Source: CALELM01 sp045617105
GTDB taxonomy: Bacteria > Bacillota > Negativicutes > Selenomonadales > Selenomonadaceae
DNA: 56,019 nucleotides
NCBI GenBank assembly: GCA_045617105.1
Contig: JAZLHW010000026.1
Location: 1-56,019 of the forward strand
Reading direction: 5' to 3'
Shown here: positions 22,738 through 30,996 of the stretch, in pieces
Layout of the letters: every line of letters starts with the position of its first letter
How positions within the stretch are numbered: position 1 is the first letter of the stretch
Notes under the pieces: generated by a model
The model's input: only the letters and a program-made list of their open reading frames with translations
Told to the model about the DNA's origin: nothing
Databases searched by the model: none
Program-made: the position numbers and the translations under genes

Positions 22738-24381
22738 TCAATCCTTCCATACAGCAATGACTTCATAGGGGCGAAGTTCTTCCTCAATGCCTGCATAGTT
22801 TCCAAGGAGTTTTTCAAAGCCCTCCTGCAAGAACTGCGGCAGTTCTGCGCTGGGAGCTACCCTGCCCTCTGTCAAATTGCAGAAAACCAACAATTCTTTT
22901 TCGCCAAGCTTTCTGCGATAAGCCAGCAGCTCTGCCCGATCCTTTTCCAAGAATTCGATCGTTCCCTCAGAAATAATGTCCTGCTCCTTGCGGAGAGCTA
23001 TCAGCTGACGATAAAAGTTCCAAACGGAATCCTCGTCTGCCCTTTCCTTTTCCGTATTGATCTCTGTGAAGTTTTCCGGAATCGAAAGCCAAGGCTCTGC
23101 CGAGGAAAAACCGGCTTGTTCGCCGTCCGTCCACTGCATCGGAGTTCTGGAGTTATCTCTGGAGCGTTCTGCCAGTACCGAAAGTGACTCTTCCTGCGTC
23201 ATTCCGCTCTCACAGAGGATCTTGAAATAGTTCAGGCTCTCTACATCTTTGTACTTGCCGATTTCCTTGTAGTGAGGATTCGTCATACCGATTTCCTCGC
23301 CTTGATAAATGTACGGCGTGCCTCGCATCAGATGGATCGCCGCTGCCAGCATCTTTGCCGACTCCTTGCGGTACTTGCCATCATCGCCAAGACGGGAAAC
23401 TATTCTCGGCTGGTCGTGGTTGCACCAAAAGAGCGCATTCCAGCCGCCGCCCTCCTGCATCCCGCACTGCCAGTCCTCGAAGATATGCTTCAATGCCATG
23501 AGGTCAGGCTTCATCAGCTTCCACTTGTCCCCGTCCTTGTAATCCACCTTCAGATGATGGAAGCTGAACGTCATGGAAAGCTCCTTCTCCTCCGGATTGG
23601 AATAGCGGATACAGTTCCCGATACTGGTCGAGGACATCTCCCCCACCGTGACCATGCCTTCAATGCCGGCATCATGCACAAGCTCCTTCAAGAACTCATG
23701 GACATGACGGCCATCGGTGTAGAACCTGCGTCCATCTCCTTCCAGATCGTCCTCAAAGACCTCCGGCTTGGAGATAAGATTCACGACATCAAAGCGGAAA
23801 CCTGCTATCCCCTTTTCCTTCCAAAAACGCAGGATATCCTTCAGTTCCTCCCGTACCTTCGGATTCTCCCAGTTGAGGTCTGCCTGCGTCACGTCAAACA
23901 GGTGCAAATACCACTTGCCAAGCTGCGGCAGATATTCCCACGCAGAACCGCCGAACTTAGACACCCAGTTGGTCGGAACAGTTTCCGGAGTTCCCTCCTT
24001 AAAGATATAGTAGTCCTGATAATCCTTGTCCCCTTCCAGAGCCTTCTGGAACCATGCATGCTCCGTTGAGGTATGGTTGAACACCATGTCAAACATCAAG
24101 CCGATTCCCTTGGCATCTGCCTTCGCAATCAGCTCCTCCAAGTCCTCCATCGTCCCAAAGCGGGGATCTATGCTCCGATAGTCAGCCACGTCATAGCCAT
24201 TATCCCGCTGCGGCGAGGGGAAGAACGGTGTCAGCCAAAGATAATCCACGCCAAGCTCACTCAAATAGTCCAGCTTCTCTATGATACCTCGAAGATCTCC
24301 CAAACCATCTCCATTGGAATCCTTGAACGACTTCGGATAGATCTGGTAAACTACCTTATTCCTGAACGTATTCATCATCAT
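22738..24381 (-). CDS. treC: Alpha,alpha-phosphotrehalase (trehalose-6-phosphate hydrolase)
   Basis: A GH13 enzyme (547 aa) splitting trehalose 6-phosphate into glucose and glucose 6-phosphate in the cytoplasm. Family motifs are YQIYPKSFKDSNGDGLGDL, MFDMVFNHTS, GFRFDVVNLISK with the nucleophile Asp, VTVGEMSS with the acid/base Glu, and NHDQPRIVSRLG. Its place directly after a trehalose-type PTS gene supports the phosphotrehalase assignment over oligo-1,6-glucosidase. Three consecutive ATGs (24381, 24378, 24375) follow GGAGG; a GTG at 24399 would precede that site and is rejected. Confidence 0.94.
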   Translation of the reverse strand: MMMNTFRNKVVYQIYPKSFKDSNGDGLGDLRGIIEKLDYLSELGVDYLWLTPFFPSPQRDNGYDVADYRSIDPRFGTMEDLEELIAKADAKGIGLMFDMVFNHTSTEHAWFQKALEGDKDYQDYYIFKEGTPETVPTNWVSKFGGSAWEYLPQLGKWYLHLFDVTQADLNWENPKVREELKDILRFWKEKGIAGFRFDVVNLISKPEVFEDDLEGDGRRFYTDGRHVHEFLKELVHDAGIEGMVTVGEMSSTSIGNCIRYSNPEEKELSMTFSFHHLKVDYKDGDKWKLMKPDLMALKHIFEDWQCGMQEGGGWNALFWCNHDQPRIVSRLGDDGKYRKESAKMLAAAIHLMRGTPYIYQGEEIGMTNPHYKEIGKYKDVESLNYFKILCESGMTQEESLSVLAERSRDNSRTPMQWTDGEQAGFSSAEPWLSIPENFTEINTEKERADEDSVWNFYRQLIALRKEQDIISEGTIEFLEKDRAELLAYRRKLGEKELLVFCNLTEGRVAPSAELPQFLQEGFEKLLGNYAGIEEELRPYEVIAVWKD

Positions 24382-24405
24382 TCTTCCTCCGACTTTCACA
24401 TATTA

Positions 24406-26325
24406 TTAGGAAAGAATTGCAACGATGTTCTTTCCTGCTTCCACAGTTCCCTTCGCACGAACCTCCAGCGACTGCTTCGCGCCCTTTTGCGTCCTTACAA
24501 AAATGACTGCATCAGAGTGACCTGCTGCCTTGATCTTTGCCGAATCAAAGCGAAGGAGCGGAGTGCCTGCCGAAACCCTGTCGCCTTCCTTGACCAAGTA
24601 CGCAAAGCCATCACCCTTCATGGAAACCGTATCCAAACCGACATGGATCAAAATTTCTGTACCATCGGAAAGCCTCATACCAACTGCATGGCGGGATTCT
24701 TCCATCAATACTGCAATCACTCCGTCTGCAGGAGCAAGTACCGTATCACCCACTGGGCAAATAGCAAAGCCATCTCCTACCATACCCTCAGAGAAAACGC
24801 CGTCCTTCAATTCCTTCAAAGCGATTGCCTTGCCGGAAACATGAGCCTTGAACTCCACAGGAACGCCTGCATCGGCCACTGCCTCATCTGCTTCTGCTTC
24901 CACAACTACCTGATCGATTCCCTTACGTTTTCCGACAACGACCGTCAGAACGAAAGGAACAGCGATTGCAATCAGCATACTGAGAGCAAAGGTCGGCATA
25001 TATTGCGGCTGAATGGAAAGGATACCGGGGATACCGCCAACGCCGATAGCGTTTGCTGTCGTGGAAGTGGACACGCAGAGGATCGCCGCAATAGCAGAAC
25101 CCGTCATACCGCAGAAGAAGGGGAATACATATTTCAAGTTGACACCGAACATTGCCGGCTCAGTAACACCGAGATAACAGGAGATACATGCAGGAACATT
25201 GACTTCCTGTGCCTCTGCATTTTTCTTCTGGAGGAAGATCATGCCGAGAACCGCAGAACCCTGTGCAATGTTGGAAAGTGCGATCATTGGCCAAAGCATC
25301 GTGCCGTGGTAATCTGCAATCAACTGGAGGTCGATCGCATTCGTCATGTGGTGCAAGCCCGTGATAACGAGCGGAGCGTAGATAAAACCAAAAACTGCTG
25401 CAAAGATTGCTTGGAAAGAACCTGTAATACCGGAGAACACAACACTGGAGATCACAGAACCGATAGCCCAGCCGATAGGACCGAGGACGAAGTGTGCTGC
25501 AATAACAGCTAAAAGCAAGCTGCAGAACGGAACAACGATCATCGAAATTACAGGAGGCGTAATCTTACGGAAAAACTTCTCCAAATAAACCAAGGTGAAT
25601 GCTGCAAGGATTGCCGGAATGACCTGTGCCTGATAACCGATCATCTGCACCGTGAATGCCCCGAAGTCCCAAACAGGAACCTTGTCTGCAGGAGTTCCTG
25701 CCACAGCATAAGCATTCAGAAGCTGCCCGGATACCAAGGTAAGACCGAGAACGATACCGAGCATCTGCGTTGTCCCCATCTTCTTCGTCACGGACCAGCA
25801 GATACCAACCGGCAGCATGTGGAATACCGCTTCACCGATCAGCCAGAGGAACTTGTCAATGCCTGCCCAAAAAACGCTGATCTCTACCAAAGTCTTGGTG
25901 CCGTTCTCAAAAAGATACAGGGCATCAATACAGTTGCGGAAACCGAGAATCAAACCACCGCAGATGATTGCAGGAATGATAGGAGCAAAAATCTCCGCTA
26001 TCACCGCAATCGCCCGCTGCAAAGCATTTTGGTTCTGCTTCGCCGCTTTCTTTACCTCGTCCTTGGAAACGCCCTCCACACCGGCAACAGCAACGAAATC
26101 ATTGTAGAAATCCGCTACCGTGTTTCCGATGATGACTTGGAACTGTCCCGCCTGCGTGAAGCTCCCCTTGACTACCTTCATCGCTTCGATCGCCTTGATA
26201 TCCGCCTTTGACGGATCCCCCAAGACAAAACGCATTCTTGTCATGCAATGAGAAACCGCTGCGATGTTGCTCTTGCCGCCGACAAGCCTCAAAAGCTCCT
26301 CGGCATCTCTCGTGTACTTGCCCAT
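24406..26325 (-). CDS. treP: PTS trehalose transporter subunit IIBCA
   Basis: A 639-residue fused permease that takes up trehalose and phosphorylates it. It has EIIB at the N-terminus with phospho-accepting Cys27 (VSHCMTRMRF), a polytopic EIIC domain (about residues 105-460), and a C-terminal glucose-type EIIA with the active His in TEILIHVGLDTVSMKG. Many trehalose PTS proteins lack their own IIA; here it is fused. The start at 26325 has GGAGGT 7 nt upstream, so the upstream ATG at 26340 is rejected. It is followed after 24 bp by treC and controlled by the divergent treR. Confidence 0.94.
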   Translation of the reverse strand: MGKYTRDAEELLRLVGGKSNIAAVSHCMTRMRFVLGDPSKADIKAIEAMKVVKGSFTQAGQFQVIIGNTVADFYNDFVAVAGVEGVSKDEVKKAAKQNQNALQRAIAVIAEIFAPIIPAIICGGLILGFRNCIDALYLFENGTKTLVEISVFWAGIDKFLWLIGEAVFHMLPVGICWSVTKKMGTTQMLGIVLGLTLVSGQLLNAYAVAGTPADKVPVWDFGAFTVQMIGYQAQVIPAILAAFTLVYLEKFFRKITPPVISMIVVPFCSLLLAVIAAHFVLGPIGWAIGSVISSVVFSGITGSFQAIFAAVFGFIYAPLVITGLHHMTNAIDLQLIADYHGTMLWPMIALSNIAQGSAVLGMIFLQKKNAEAQEVNVPACISCYLGVTEPAMFGVNLKYVFPFFCGMTGSAIAAILCVSTSTTANAIGVGGIPGILSIQPQYMPTFALSMLIAIAVPFVLTVVVGKRKGIDQVVVEAEADEAVADAGVPVEFKAHVSGKAIALKELKDGVFSEGMVGDGFAICPVGDTVLAPADGVIAVLMEESRHAVGMRLSDGTEILIHVGLDTVSMKGDGFAYLVKEGDRVSAGTPLLRFDSAKIKAAGHSDAVIFVRTQKGAKQSLEVRAKGTVEAGKNIVAILS

Positions 26326-26345
26326 CTCACTTACCTCCATTTAAC

Positions 26346-26396
26346 TTGTTTGAACAACCTTGACTTATTTATATCATACTTGTTCAAACAAGTCAA
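26346..26396 (-). promoter_or_regulatory. treP promoter with two TreR operator palindromes
   Basis: On the minus strand TTGACT (26391-26396), 17 bp, TATAAA (26368-26373). Two near-identical palindromes flank the -10: ACTTGTTCAAACAAGT at 26378-26393, filling the spacer and part of the -35, and TTGTTTGAACAA at 26346-26357, just after +1. Both have the TTGTTYRAACAA core. Binding of a dimer at each would block transcription initiation. Confidence 0.82.
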
Positions 26397-26484
26397 TACT
26401 TTTTTTCTTTCTTTTACATAAATTTCTTATTTTGATAATTTTCTGATAATCTAGCGATTTTCCTTGCAAAAAAACTGTCTTTGT

Positions 26485-26503
26485 GATTAAATGTTATTTA
26501 ATC
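26485..26503 (+). promoter_or_regulatory. Palindrome in front of treR
   Basis: GATTAAAT-GTT-ATTTAATC is a perfect 8-bp inverted repeat 20 bp before the treR start. A weak promoter (TTGCAA at 26464, TTAAAT at 26487) overlaps it. It differs from the TreR operators, so another regulator or simple mRNA structure is possible. Confidence 0.45.
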
Positions 26504-26522
26504 AATAGGAGGGAGTTGCATT

Positions 26523-27248
26523 ATGCCAAAGCCAAAATTTGAGCAGATCTTCCAAAGCCTAAAAAGCAATATCGAAACCGAAACGTATCCCCATTCTTCC
26601 ATGCTTCCATCGGAAAACGAGCTGGCAGCCATCTATTCCTGTTCGAGAAACACCATTCGCAGGGCAACCGCCAAGCTGATAGAGCTTGGGTATGTGCAGC
26701 CAGCCCAAGGAAAGGGCGTACATGTCATCTACCATCCCATACTCCAAAGCGAATTTACCATCGGCGGCATTGAGTCCTTCAAGGAGTCTGCCGAAAGAAA
26801 CAAAAAAACTACGTTCACCAAGGTGATCCGACTGGAAAAGATCCTCGCTACGCCAAGCATCGCCAGACGTACCGGATTCCCGCAGGGTACACCTCTCTAT
26901 GACCTGCGCCGTGTCCGCTATGTGGAGGGAAAGCCCCTCATCCTTGACTTGAATCTTTTCCTGCAATCGGCTGTCCCGAATCTCACGAAGGAGATCGCAG
27001 AAAGATCCGTCTATGAATATTTGGAGGATACGCTTGGCATGACCATCGTGACCAGCAGGCGGCGGCTCACGGTCGAACATGCCACCGAACAGGACAAGGC
27101 CCATCTTGACCTCGGCGACTACAACTGCCTTGCCGTCATTACCAGCCAGACCTACAACTCCGACGGCATCCAATTTGAATACACCCAGTCACGCCACCAG
27201 CCAGACTACTTTTGCTTCAATGACACAGCAATGCGGAAAAAAGTTTGA
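26523..27248 (+). CDS. treR: GntR-family trehalose operon repressor TreR
   Basis: A 241-residue regulator: a winged helix-turn-helix (about residues 5-68, SMLPSENELAAIYSCSRNTIRRA) and a C-terminal UTRA ligand-binding domain. In this family trehalose 6-phosphate is the usual inducer. It is transcribed divergently from treP with two palindromic sites between them, which defines its likely regulon. GGAGGGAG precedes the ATG by about 7 nt. A terminator follows at once. Confidence 0.92.
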   Translation: MPKPKFEQIFQSLKSNIETETYPHSSMLPSENELAAIYSCSRNTIRRATAKLIELGYVQPAQGKGVHVIYHPILQSEFTIGGIESFKESAERNKKTTFTKVIRLEKILATPSIARRTGFPQGTPLYDLRRVRYVEGKPLILDLNLFLQSAVPNLTKEIAERSVYEYLEDTLGMTIVTSRRRLTVEHATEQDKAHLDLGDYNCLAVITSQTYNSDGIQFEYTQSRHQPDYFCFNDTAMRKKV

Positions 27249-27253
27249 CACAC

Positions 27254-27290
27254 AAACGGCTCGCAGATTTCCCTGCCAGCCGTTTTCTTT
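27254..27290 (+). terminator. Terminator of treR
   Basis: AAACGGCT (27254-27261) pairs with AGCCGTTT (27278-27285), with an inner GCAG/CTGC stem, followed by a T-rich run. Confidence 0.85.
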
Positions 27291-27328
27291 TGCCTCTTAT
27301 CGCTTAAAACTTCCGTCAAATGATATCG

Positions 27329-27357
27329 AAGTTGCTTTGAAGTTGCTTTGAAGTTGA
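27329..27357 (+). repeat. 11-bp tandem repeat upstream of the mscS promoter
   Basis: GAAGTTGCTTT is repeated twice and then begins a third time as GAAGTTGAC, where it merges with the -35 hexamer TTGACA. Confidence 0.7.
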
Positions 27358-27382
27358 CAATGAACTTTTAACGAAGTATATT
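27354..27382 (+). promoter_or_regulatory. Promoter of mscS
   Basis: TTGACA (27354-27359), a 17-bp spacer and TATATT (27377-27382). This implies a 5' leader of about 100 nt before the start codon. Confidence 0.75.
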
Positions 27383-27489
27383 TGGAACAGTTCCATTGGC
27401 TATCGCTGATTCGCTGTGTTCGTGAAGCCGGCATCCCTTGACTTTAGGCATTGGGACAGTCAACTGCAACACGTTTAGGAGGTATTTCT

Positions 27490-28548
27490 TTGGAAAATTT
27501 TTCTTTTGCTGATTGGACAGAGTATCTTCAGGTCTTGATACTGCCTGCCTGTATTCTTATCTTTTCCTTTCTTCTCGGCATTACGCTGAACCGTTTGGTC
27601 AACCGCCAAATTGCAAACCGAATGGACACAGACGAAACAAGCCTAAAAAATGTTTTCGTCCATGCGGTAAAGGGCGTACCAATTTCCTTCTGCATGGTTG
27701 CCGGCCTGTACTGGATCGTAAACACGATCGACATTACGCCAAGTGTCACGAAGATTTTTTCTTATCTGCTTTTCACTATCAACATCTATACGGTTACCCG
27801 TGTGATTGCCAGAACGCTCTCCGGCATGGTCACACTGCACATGGAACGTTCCGATGCACGAATGCCAAAAACCAGCCTGCTCAACAACATTCTCTCCCTG
27901 ATCGTATATTCGATGGGCGTGATCGTTGTCCTTCAATATTGGGGAATTTCCATTGCCCCGATTCTCACGGCTCTCGGCGTTGGCGGCATGGGTGTTGCCC
28001 TCGGTATGCAGGAAACTCTCGCCAACATTTTCTCCGGGCTTCACCTCATCATTTCCAAGCAGCTTCGCTTGAATGATTACATCATGCTGAGCAGCGGCGA
28101 GCAGGGACTCGTAACAGACATCACATGGCGTTACACCACGGTTCAGTCCGTCATGGGAAACCTCATCGTGATCCCGAACAAAAATATTGCCGGCTCCATC
28201 ATCACGAATTACAACCTGCCCCAAAAGGACATCACAATCAAAATTCCCATCGGCGTTGCCTACGACAGCGACCTGCAAAAAGTCGAGGATATCACGTTGG
28301 AGGTTGCCCGTCAGGTCATGGACGATGCCAAGGAAACCAGCAATATTCCGCCCAAAGTTTTTTTCCATACCTTCGGGGAATCCAGCATCGAGTTCAACGT
28401 GCTGATCCACTCCACACGCTTTGAAAACCAAAACGAGCTCAAGCACAACTTCATCAAGGAATTGACCAAACGGTACCGTGAGGAAAACATCGAAATTCCT
28501 TATCCCGTGCGTACTATCGTTCAGGAAACAAGCTCCGCCAACAAATAA
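27490..28548 (+). CDS. Small-conductance mechanosensitive channel, MscS family
   Basis: A 352-residue inner-membrane protein. Four hydrophobic segments lie at about 10-30, 65-85, 93-110 and 140-190; the last contains the pore-lining Gly/Ala-rich helix (GVGGMGVALGMQETLANIFSG). The cytoplasmic beta domain (LGQEGLVTDITWRYTTVQ-like, NKNIAGSIITNY) follows. Such channels open on hypo-osmotic shock. The start is TTG at 27490 with AGGAGG 7 nt upstream; the open frame extends to 27451 without a site. The TAA stop lies inside the terminal ATAACG of element copy 4, so the original C-terminus may have differed. Confidence 0.9.
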   Translation: MENFSFADWTEYLQVLILPACILIFSFLLGITLNRLVNRQIANRMDTDETSLKNVFVHAVKGVPISFCMVAGLYWIVNTIDITPSVTKIFSYLLFTINIYTVTRVIARTLSGMVTLHMERSDARMPKTSLLNNILSLIVYSMGVIVVLQYWGISIAPILTALGVGGMGVALGMQETLANIFSGLHLIISKQLRLNDYIMLSSGEQGLVTDITWRYTTVQSVMGNLIVIPNKNIAGSIITNYNLPQKDITIKIPIGVAYDSDLQKVEDITLEVARQVMDDAKETSNIPPKVFFHTFGESSIEFNVLIHSTRFENQNELKHNFIKELTKRYREENIEIPYPVRTIVQETSSANK

Positions 28549-28693
28549 CGAAGCTAAGATGTCCCCTTCTTCAACAGCTTGCTGTAAGTGGGGGAAGTCA
28601 AATTTTAACAAGCGGTGAACATATCTCCCGCTTTGTTGAAACGCAAATTGGAGGGAAAATGCTTATGGCATTTTCTTGAACAATGGCGTTATA
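28545..28693 (-). repeat. 150-bp palindromic dispersed element, copy 4 (inverted)
   Basis: A full copy in reverse orientation. Its first bases ATAACG contain the stop codon of mscS, and the mscS terminator lies beyond it at 28722-28757, so the element separates gene and terminator. Its right end CGTTATA followed by AT makes a TATAAT-like hexamer. Confidence 0.93.
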
Positions 28694-28721
28694 ATCCTGT
28701 GAAAAGTTTGCAGAATACAGC

Positions 28722-28757
28722 AAAAGTTCTCCACAAGCCCTGTGGAGAACTTTTTTT
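28722..28757 (+). terminator. Terminator, probably of mscS
   Basis: AAAAGTTCTCCACA (28722-28735) pairs with TGTGGAGAACTTTT (28741-28754), followed by more T residues. Confidence 0.92.
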
Positions 28758-28760
28758 CTG

Positions 28761-28907
28761 TGTGGACAATCTTTTCAAAAGGAAGTTTATTCATCCTGCC
28801 TCCGTGCAGCTTCAATAGGACGGCAACTAGGCATCATATATATTCATTTTTCTTGGCTGTTTATACATTTTCCCGTGTGGATATCCTTGGTGCAGCCCTG
28901 TGGATAA
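28761..28907 (-). promoter_or_regulatory. Three DnaA-box-like nonamers upstream of the nrd genes
   Basis: TGTGGACAA (28761-28769), TGTGGATAT (28876-28884) and TGTGGATAA (28899-28907) are, on the minus strand, TTGTCCACA, ATATCCACA and the consensus TTATCCACA. All have the same orientation. DnaA is known to regulate nrd genes in other bacteria. There is no dnaA or dnaN nearby, so this is not read as an origin. Confidence 0.45.
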
Positions 28908-28955
28908 TTACAATATGTGGTACATCTATTGACTCGGCAATCATAGATATTGTAT
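28908..28955 (+). promoter_or_regulatory. Pair of NrdR-box-like sites
   Basis: TTACAATATGTGGTAC (28908-28923) and ATCATAGATATTGTAT (28940-28955) resemble the NrdR consensus ACACWATATATTGTGT (about 10 and 11 of 16). Their centres are exactly 32 bp apart, the known spacing for tandem NrdR boxes. They flank the -35 and overlap the -10 of the promoter. Confidence 0.55.
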
Positions 28956-28958
28956 AAT
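28929..28958 (+). promoter_or_regulatory. Promoter of the nrd small gene and nrdG
   Basis: TTGACT (28929-28934), an 18-bp spacer and TATAAT (28953-28958), lying within the NrdR-like sites. Confidence 0.75.
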
Positions 28959-29042
28959 TGAGCCATGATGAACATTACCGCAGAAGGACGTGTTTTACTT
29001 CTGCGAAGTGCAATATACAAAACAAGGACAGGTGATTACCCC

Positions 29043-29327
29043 ATGTTAGTAAACGGAATCCATGTAACCATTGACGGCATGACCAACATCTCAGAAGCGG
29101 AAATCTCCAACTATATCGACTATGTGGAAAACCAGACAAAAGAGCCGCTCTCCAGTCTTGCCATCAAGGCGGCAGGCGATGACAATGTTTCACTCAGCTA
29201 TGTGCTGCAGCCGCAAAAATTCGAGCGGATCCGCCGCATTACTGGCTACCTTGTCGGAACGATCGACCGCTGGAACGATGCCAAGCGTTCTGAGGAGCAT
29301 GACCGTATAAAGCACGGAATCCATTAA
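29043..29327 (+). CDS. Small NrdD C-terminal-tail-like protein
   Basis: A 94-residue protein beginning MLVNGIHVTIDGMTNISEAE. Its C-terminal third, FERIRRITGYLVGTIDRWND then AKRSEEHDRIKH, resembles the extreme C-terminus of class III (anaerobic) ribonucleotide reductase NrdD. It has no Gly-radical motif and no zinc-binding cysteines. Located just before nrdG and behind NrdR-like boxes, it is presumably an accessory of anaerobic dNTP synthesis; its function is unknown to me. The start at 29043 has AGGTGA 7 nt upstream. The open frame extends to 28965, but the extra N-terminus has no supporting site. Confidence 0.7.
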   Translation: MLVNGIHVTIDGMTNISEAEISNYIDYVENQTKEPLSSLAIKAAGDDNVSLSYVLQPQKFERIRRITGYLVGTIDRWNDAKRSEEHDRIKHGIH

Positions 29328-29360
29328 AAAGAGGCTGCCTGCAATGCAGGCAGCCTCTTC
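29328..29360 (+). terminator. Strong hairpin between the small nrd gene and nrdG
   Basis: GAGGCTGCCTGCA-A-TGCAGGCAGCCTC (29331-29357) is a perfect palindrome followed by a short pyrimidine run (TTCTTCC). It may attenuate transcription into nrdG or stabilise the upstream mRNA. Confidence 0.65.
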
Positions 29361-29395
29361 TTCCTGTCCATATCTATAGAAAAGAAGGAAAATAT

Positions 29396-29890
29396 ATGAC
29401 ACTTAAAATTGCAGGAATCGAAGAAGAATCCTTCGTTGACGGGGACGGATGCAGGCTGGCGGTATTCGTGCAGGGCTGTCCTCACCATTGCCGTGGCTGC
29501 CACAATCCGGAAACGCATGACTTCCACGCAGGTAAAACGATAGACACGGAACAAATCTTGAAAATGCTCTTGGAGAACCCCCTGCTTTCCGGCATTACCT
29601 TCAGCGGAGGAGAACCCTTCTGCCAGCCGGAACCCCTTTGCTCGCTTGCCAAAAAAGCTCACGCCAAAGGATTCAATGTTTGGTGCTACAGCGGCTACAC
29701 ACTGGAGGAGCTAGAGCAGATGAACCACCCGCAGGCTGCGGCATTGCTCCGTGAAATCGACATTCTCGTGGACGGGAAGTATATCGAAGGGCAGCGTGAT
29801 CTCACACTGCGCTTTCGAGGCTCAAAAAACCAACGCATCATTGACATGAACGCCACAAGACGCCTTGGCTCGATACAGTGCCTGACCTAA
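29396..29890 (+). CDS. nrdG: Anaerobic ribonucleoside-triphosphate reductase-activating protein
   Basis: A radical-SAM enzyme (164 aa) that installs the glycyl radical on NrdD. The CX3CX2C cluster motif is GCPHHCRGC (Cys28, 32, 35), and the SAM-binding TFSGGEPFCQP follows at about residues 65-75. Its partner nrdD is not in this window; only the small NrdD-tail-like gene precedes it. AAGGAAAAT lies before the ATG. Confidence 0.95.
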   Translation: MTLKIAGIEEESFVDGDGCRLAVFVQGCPHHCRGCHNPETHDFHAGKTIDTEQILKMLLENPLLSGITFSGGEPFCQPEPLCSLAKKAHAKGFNVWCYSGYTLEELEQMNHPQAAALLREIDILVDGKYIEGQRDLTLRFRGSKNQRIIDMNATRRLGSIQCLT

Positions 29891-29903
29891 GCTTCCCTTG
29901 TTT

Positions 29904-30848
29904 TCAATATTTTTCTTCCTCAAACAAACGATACTGGTTTTTGCCCTGTACCAATATAATACCCTCCAATGCCTCTCTTGCTTCTTTCAGCATGGCATCG
30001 TAACGCTTTCTGCCAACGCTTGTCGCTGATATTCCAATGTTGCAGGAGAAATTTTTTGCGTCCGAATTCGGCACACGGACACAAAGGTCTATGATTCGCT
30101 GCGCCCTGCGCTCGATAATATCGATCGACACATGGCCGCAGAGGAACACAGCCAAACGATCCCTTCCTGCCTGCCCCAAAATATCCTCACCTCGGAAATC
30201 TGACTGGATCGCTTCCACGACAGCTCGAAAATAAGCATTTTTTTCCTTTTGGGAACTAATGGTTTCCTTCCTATCCAAAATGGAAACTAGGAACAGTATG
30301 CCCTTTTCTCCCTGCTGCAGCCGATCAAGGCAGGAATTTACCTCACCTTCCATTTCCTCTTCCCTGTAAAAAGCAAATCTTCCCCACTCTGCCGGTTTCT
30401 CCCTGTCCCTGCCAAGCACAGCCCCAACAGGAACAGCATGCCCGATCACGGCATAGACCTTTCCTGCTTCATCTGCCAAGGAACGATAGTCCAGCTGATA
30501 CTCCTTCACAGAATTCGAGAAAAGCGACCCATGATATCTCACAGTTCCCTCTGTTTGCTTTTCCTTTGCTTCCAACAGGCTTTGTGCAGCCTTTGCAATG
30601 CCTTGACCTGTATCATGCGAGGCCCTCTGAAGGCAGTCCGTAAATCTCTCAACCGTGTATTCCAGCTTTTCTCCACGGGAAGACACCTGCAGGAAGGAAA
30701 GGCTGTCGTCCTCAAGCCGGAAAGAAAAGAGGAGCGTCCCTGTCTTTTCCAGCAAAAAAAGAAATACCCCTTGCTCTTCCTGCCCCGTCAGCCTCCTGAT
30801 GCCAGCTCCCGAAAAAGACTCCGCAGAAACATGAACCTCATTTTCCAT
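29904..30848 (-). CDS. Degenerate GGDEF-type signalling protein
   Basis: A 314-residue soluble protein. The C-terminal 130 residues follow the GGDEF fold: AVVEAIQSDFRGEDILGQAG, then RDRLAVFLCGH, then SCNIGISATSVGRKRYDAM and GKNQYRLFEEE. The catalytic GGDEF is replaced by AGRDR, so cyclase activity is not expected. The N-terminal half may be a PAS-like sensory domain. The start is uncertain: ATG at 30848 (MENEVHVS, with GAAGGG upstream) or ATG at 30902, 18 residues longer. It converges on nrdG with only 13 bp between the stops. Confidence 0.6.
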   Translation of the reverse strand: MENEVHVSAESFSGAGIRRLTGQEEQGVFLFLLEKTGTLLFSFRLEDDSLSFLQVSSRGEKLEYTVERFTDCLQRASHDTGQGIAKAAQSLLEAKEKQTEGTVRYHGSLFSNSVKEYQLDYRSLADEAGKVYAVIGHAVPVGAVLGRDREKPAEWGRFAFYREEEMEGEVNSCLDRLQQGEKGILFLVSILDRKETISSQKEKNAYFRAVVEAIQSDFRGEDILGQAGRDRLAVFLCGHVSIDIIERRAQRIIDLCVRVPNSDAKNFSCNIGISATSVGRKRYDAMLKEAREALEGIILVQGKNQYRLFEEEKY

Positions 30849-30996
30849 AACCAATTCCCTTCCATTCCTAGTTAATTCCTTCGGGCCTATGGTATTCTCC
30901 ATGATACCGAAAAGATCCGAAATCGCTCCTGCCCCAACATTTGCCCTGATACAAGAAAGGACGGCAGGAACATGCTGCCGCCCAGAACCCTTCCGC

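Noticed and set aside
28615..28818. A short plus-strand frame from element copy 4 into the mscS terminator
   Set aside because: It consists of repeat sequence and a terminator hairpin, with no ribosome-binding site.
28761..28907. DnaA-box cluster as a replication origin
   Set aside because: No dnaA, dnaN, rpmH or similar neighbours and no clear AT-rich unwinding array; better explained as regulatory sites or chance.
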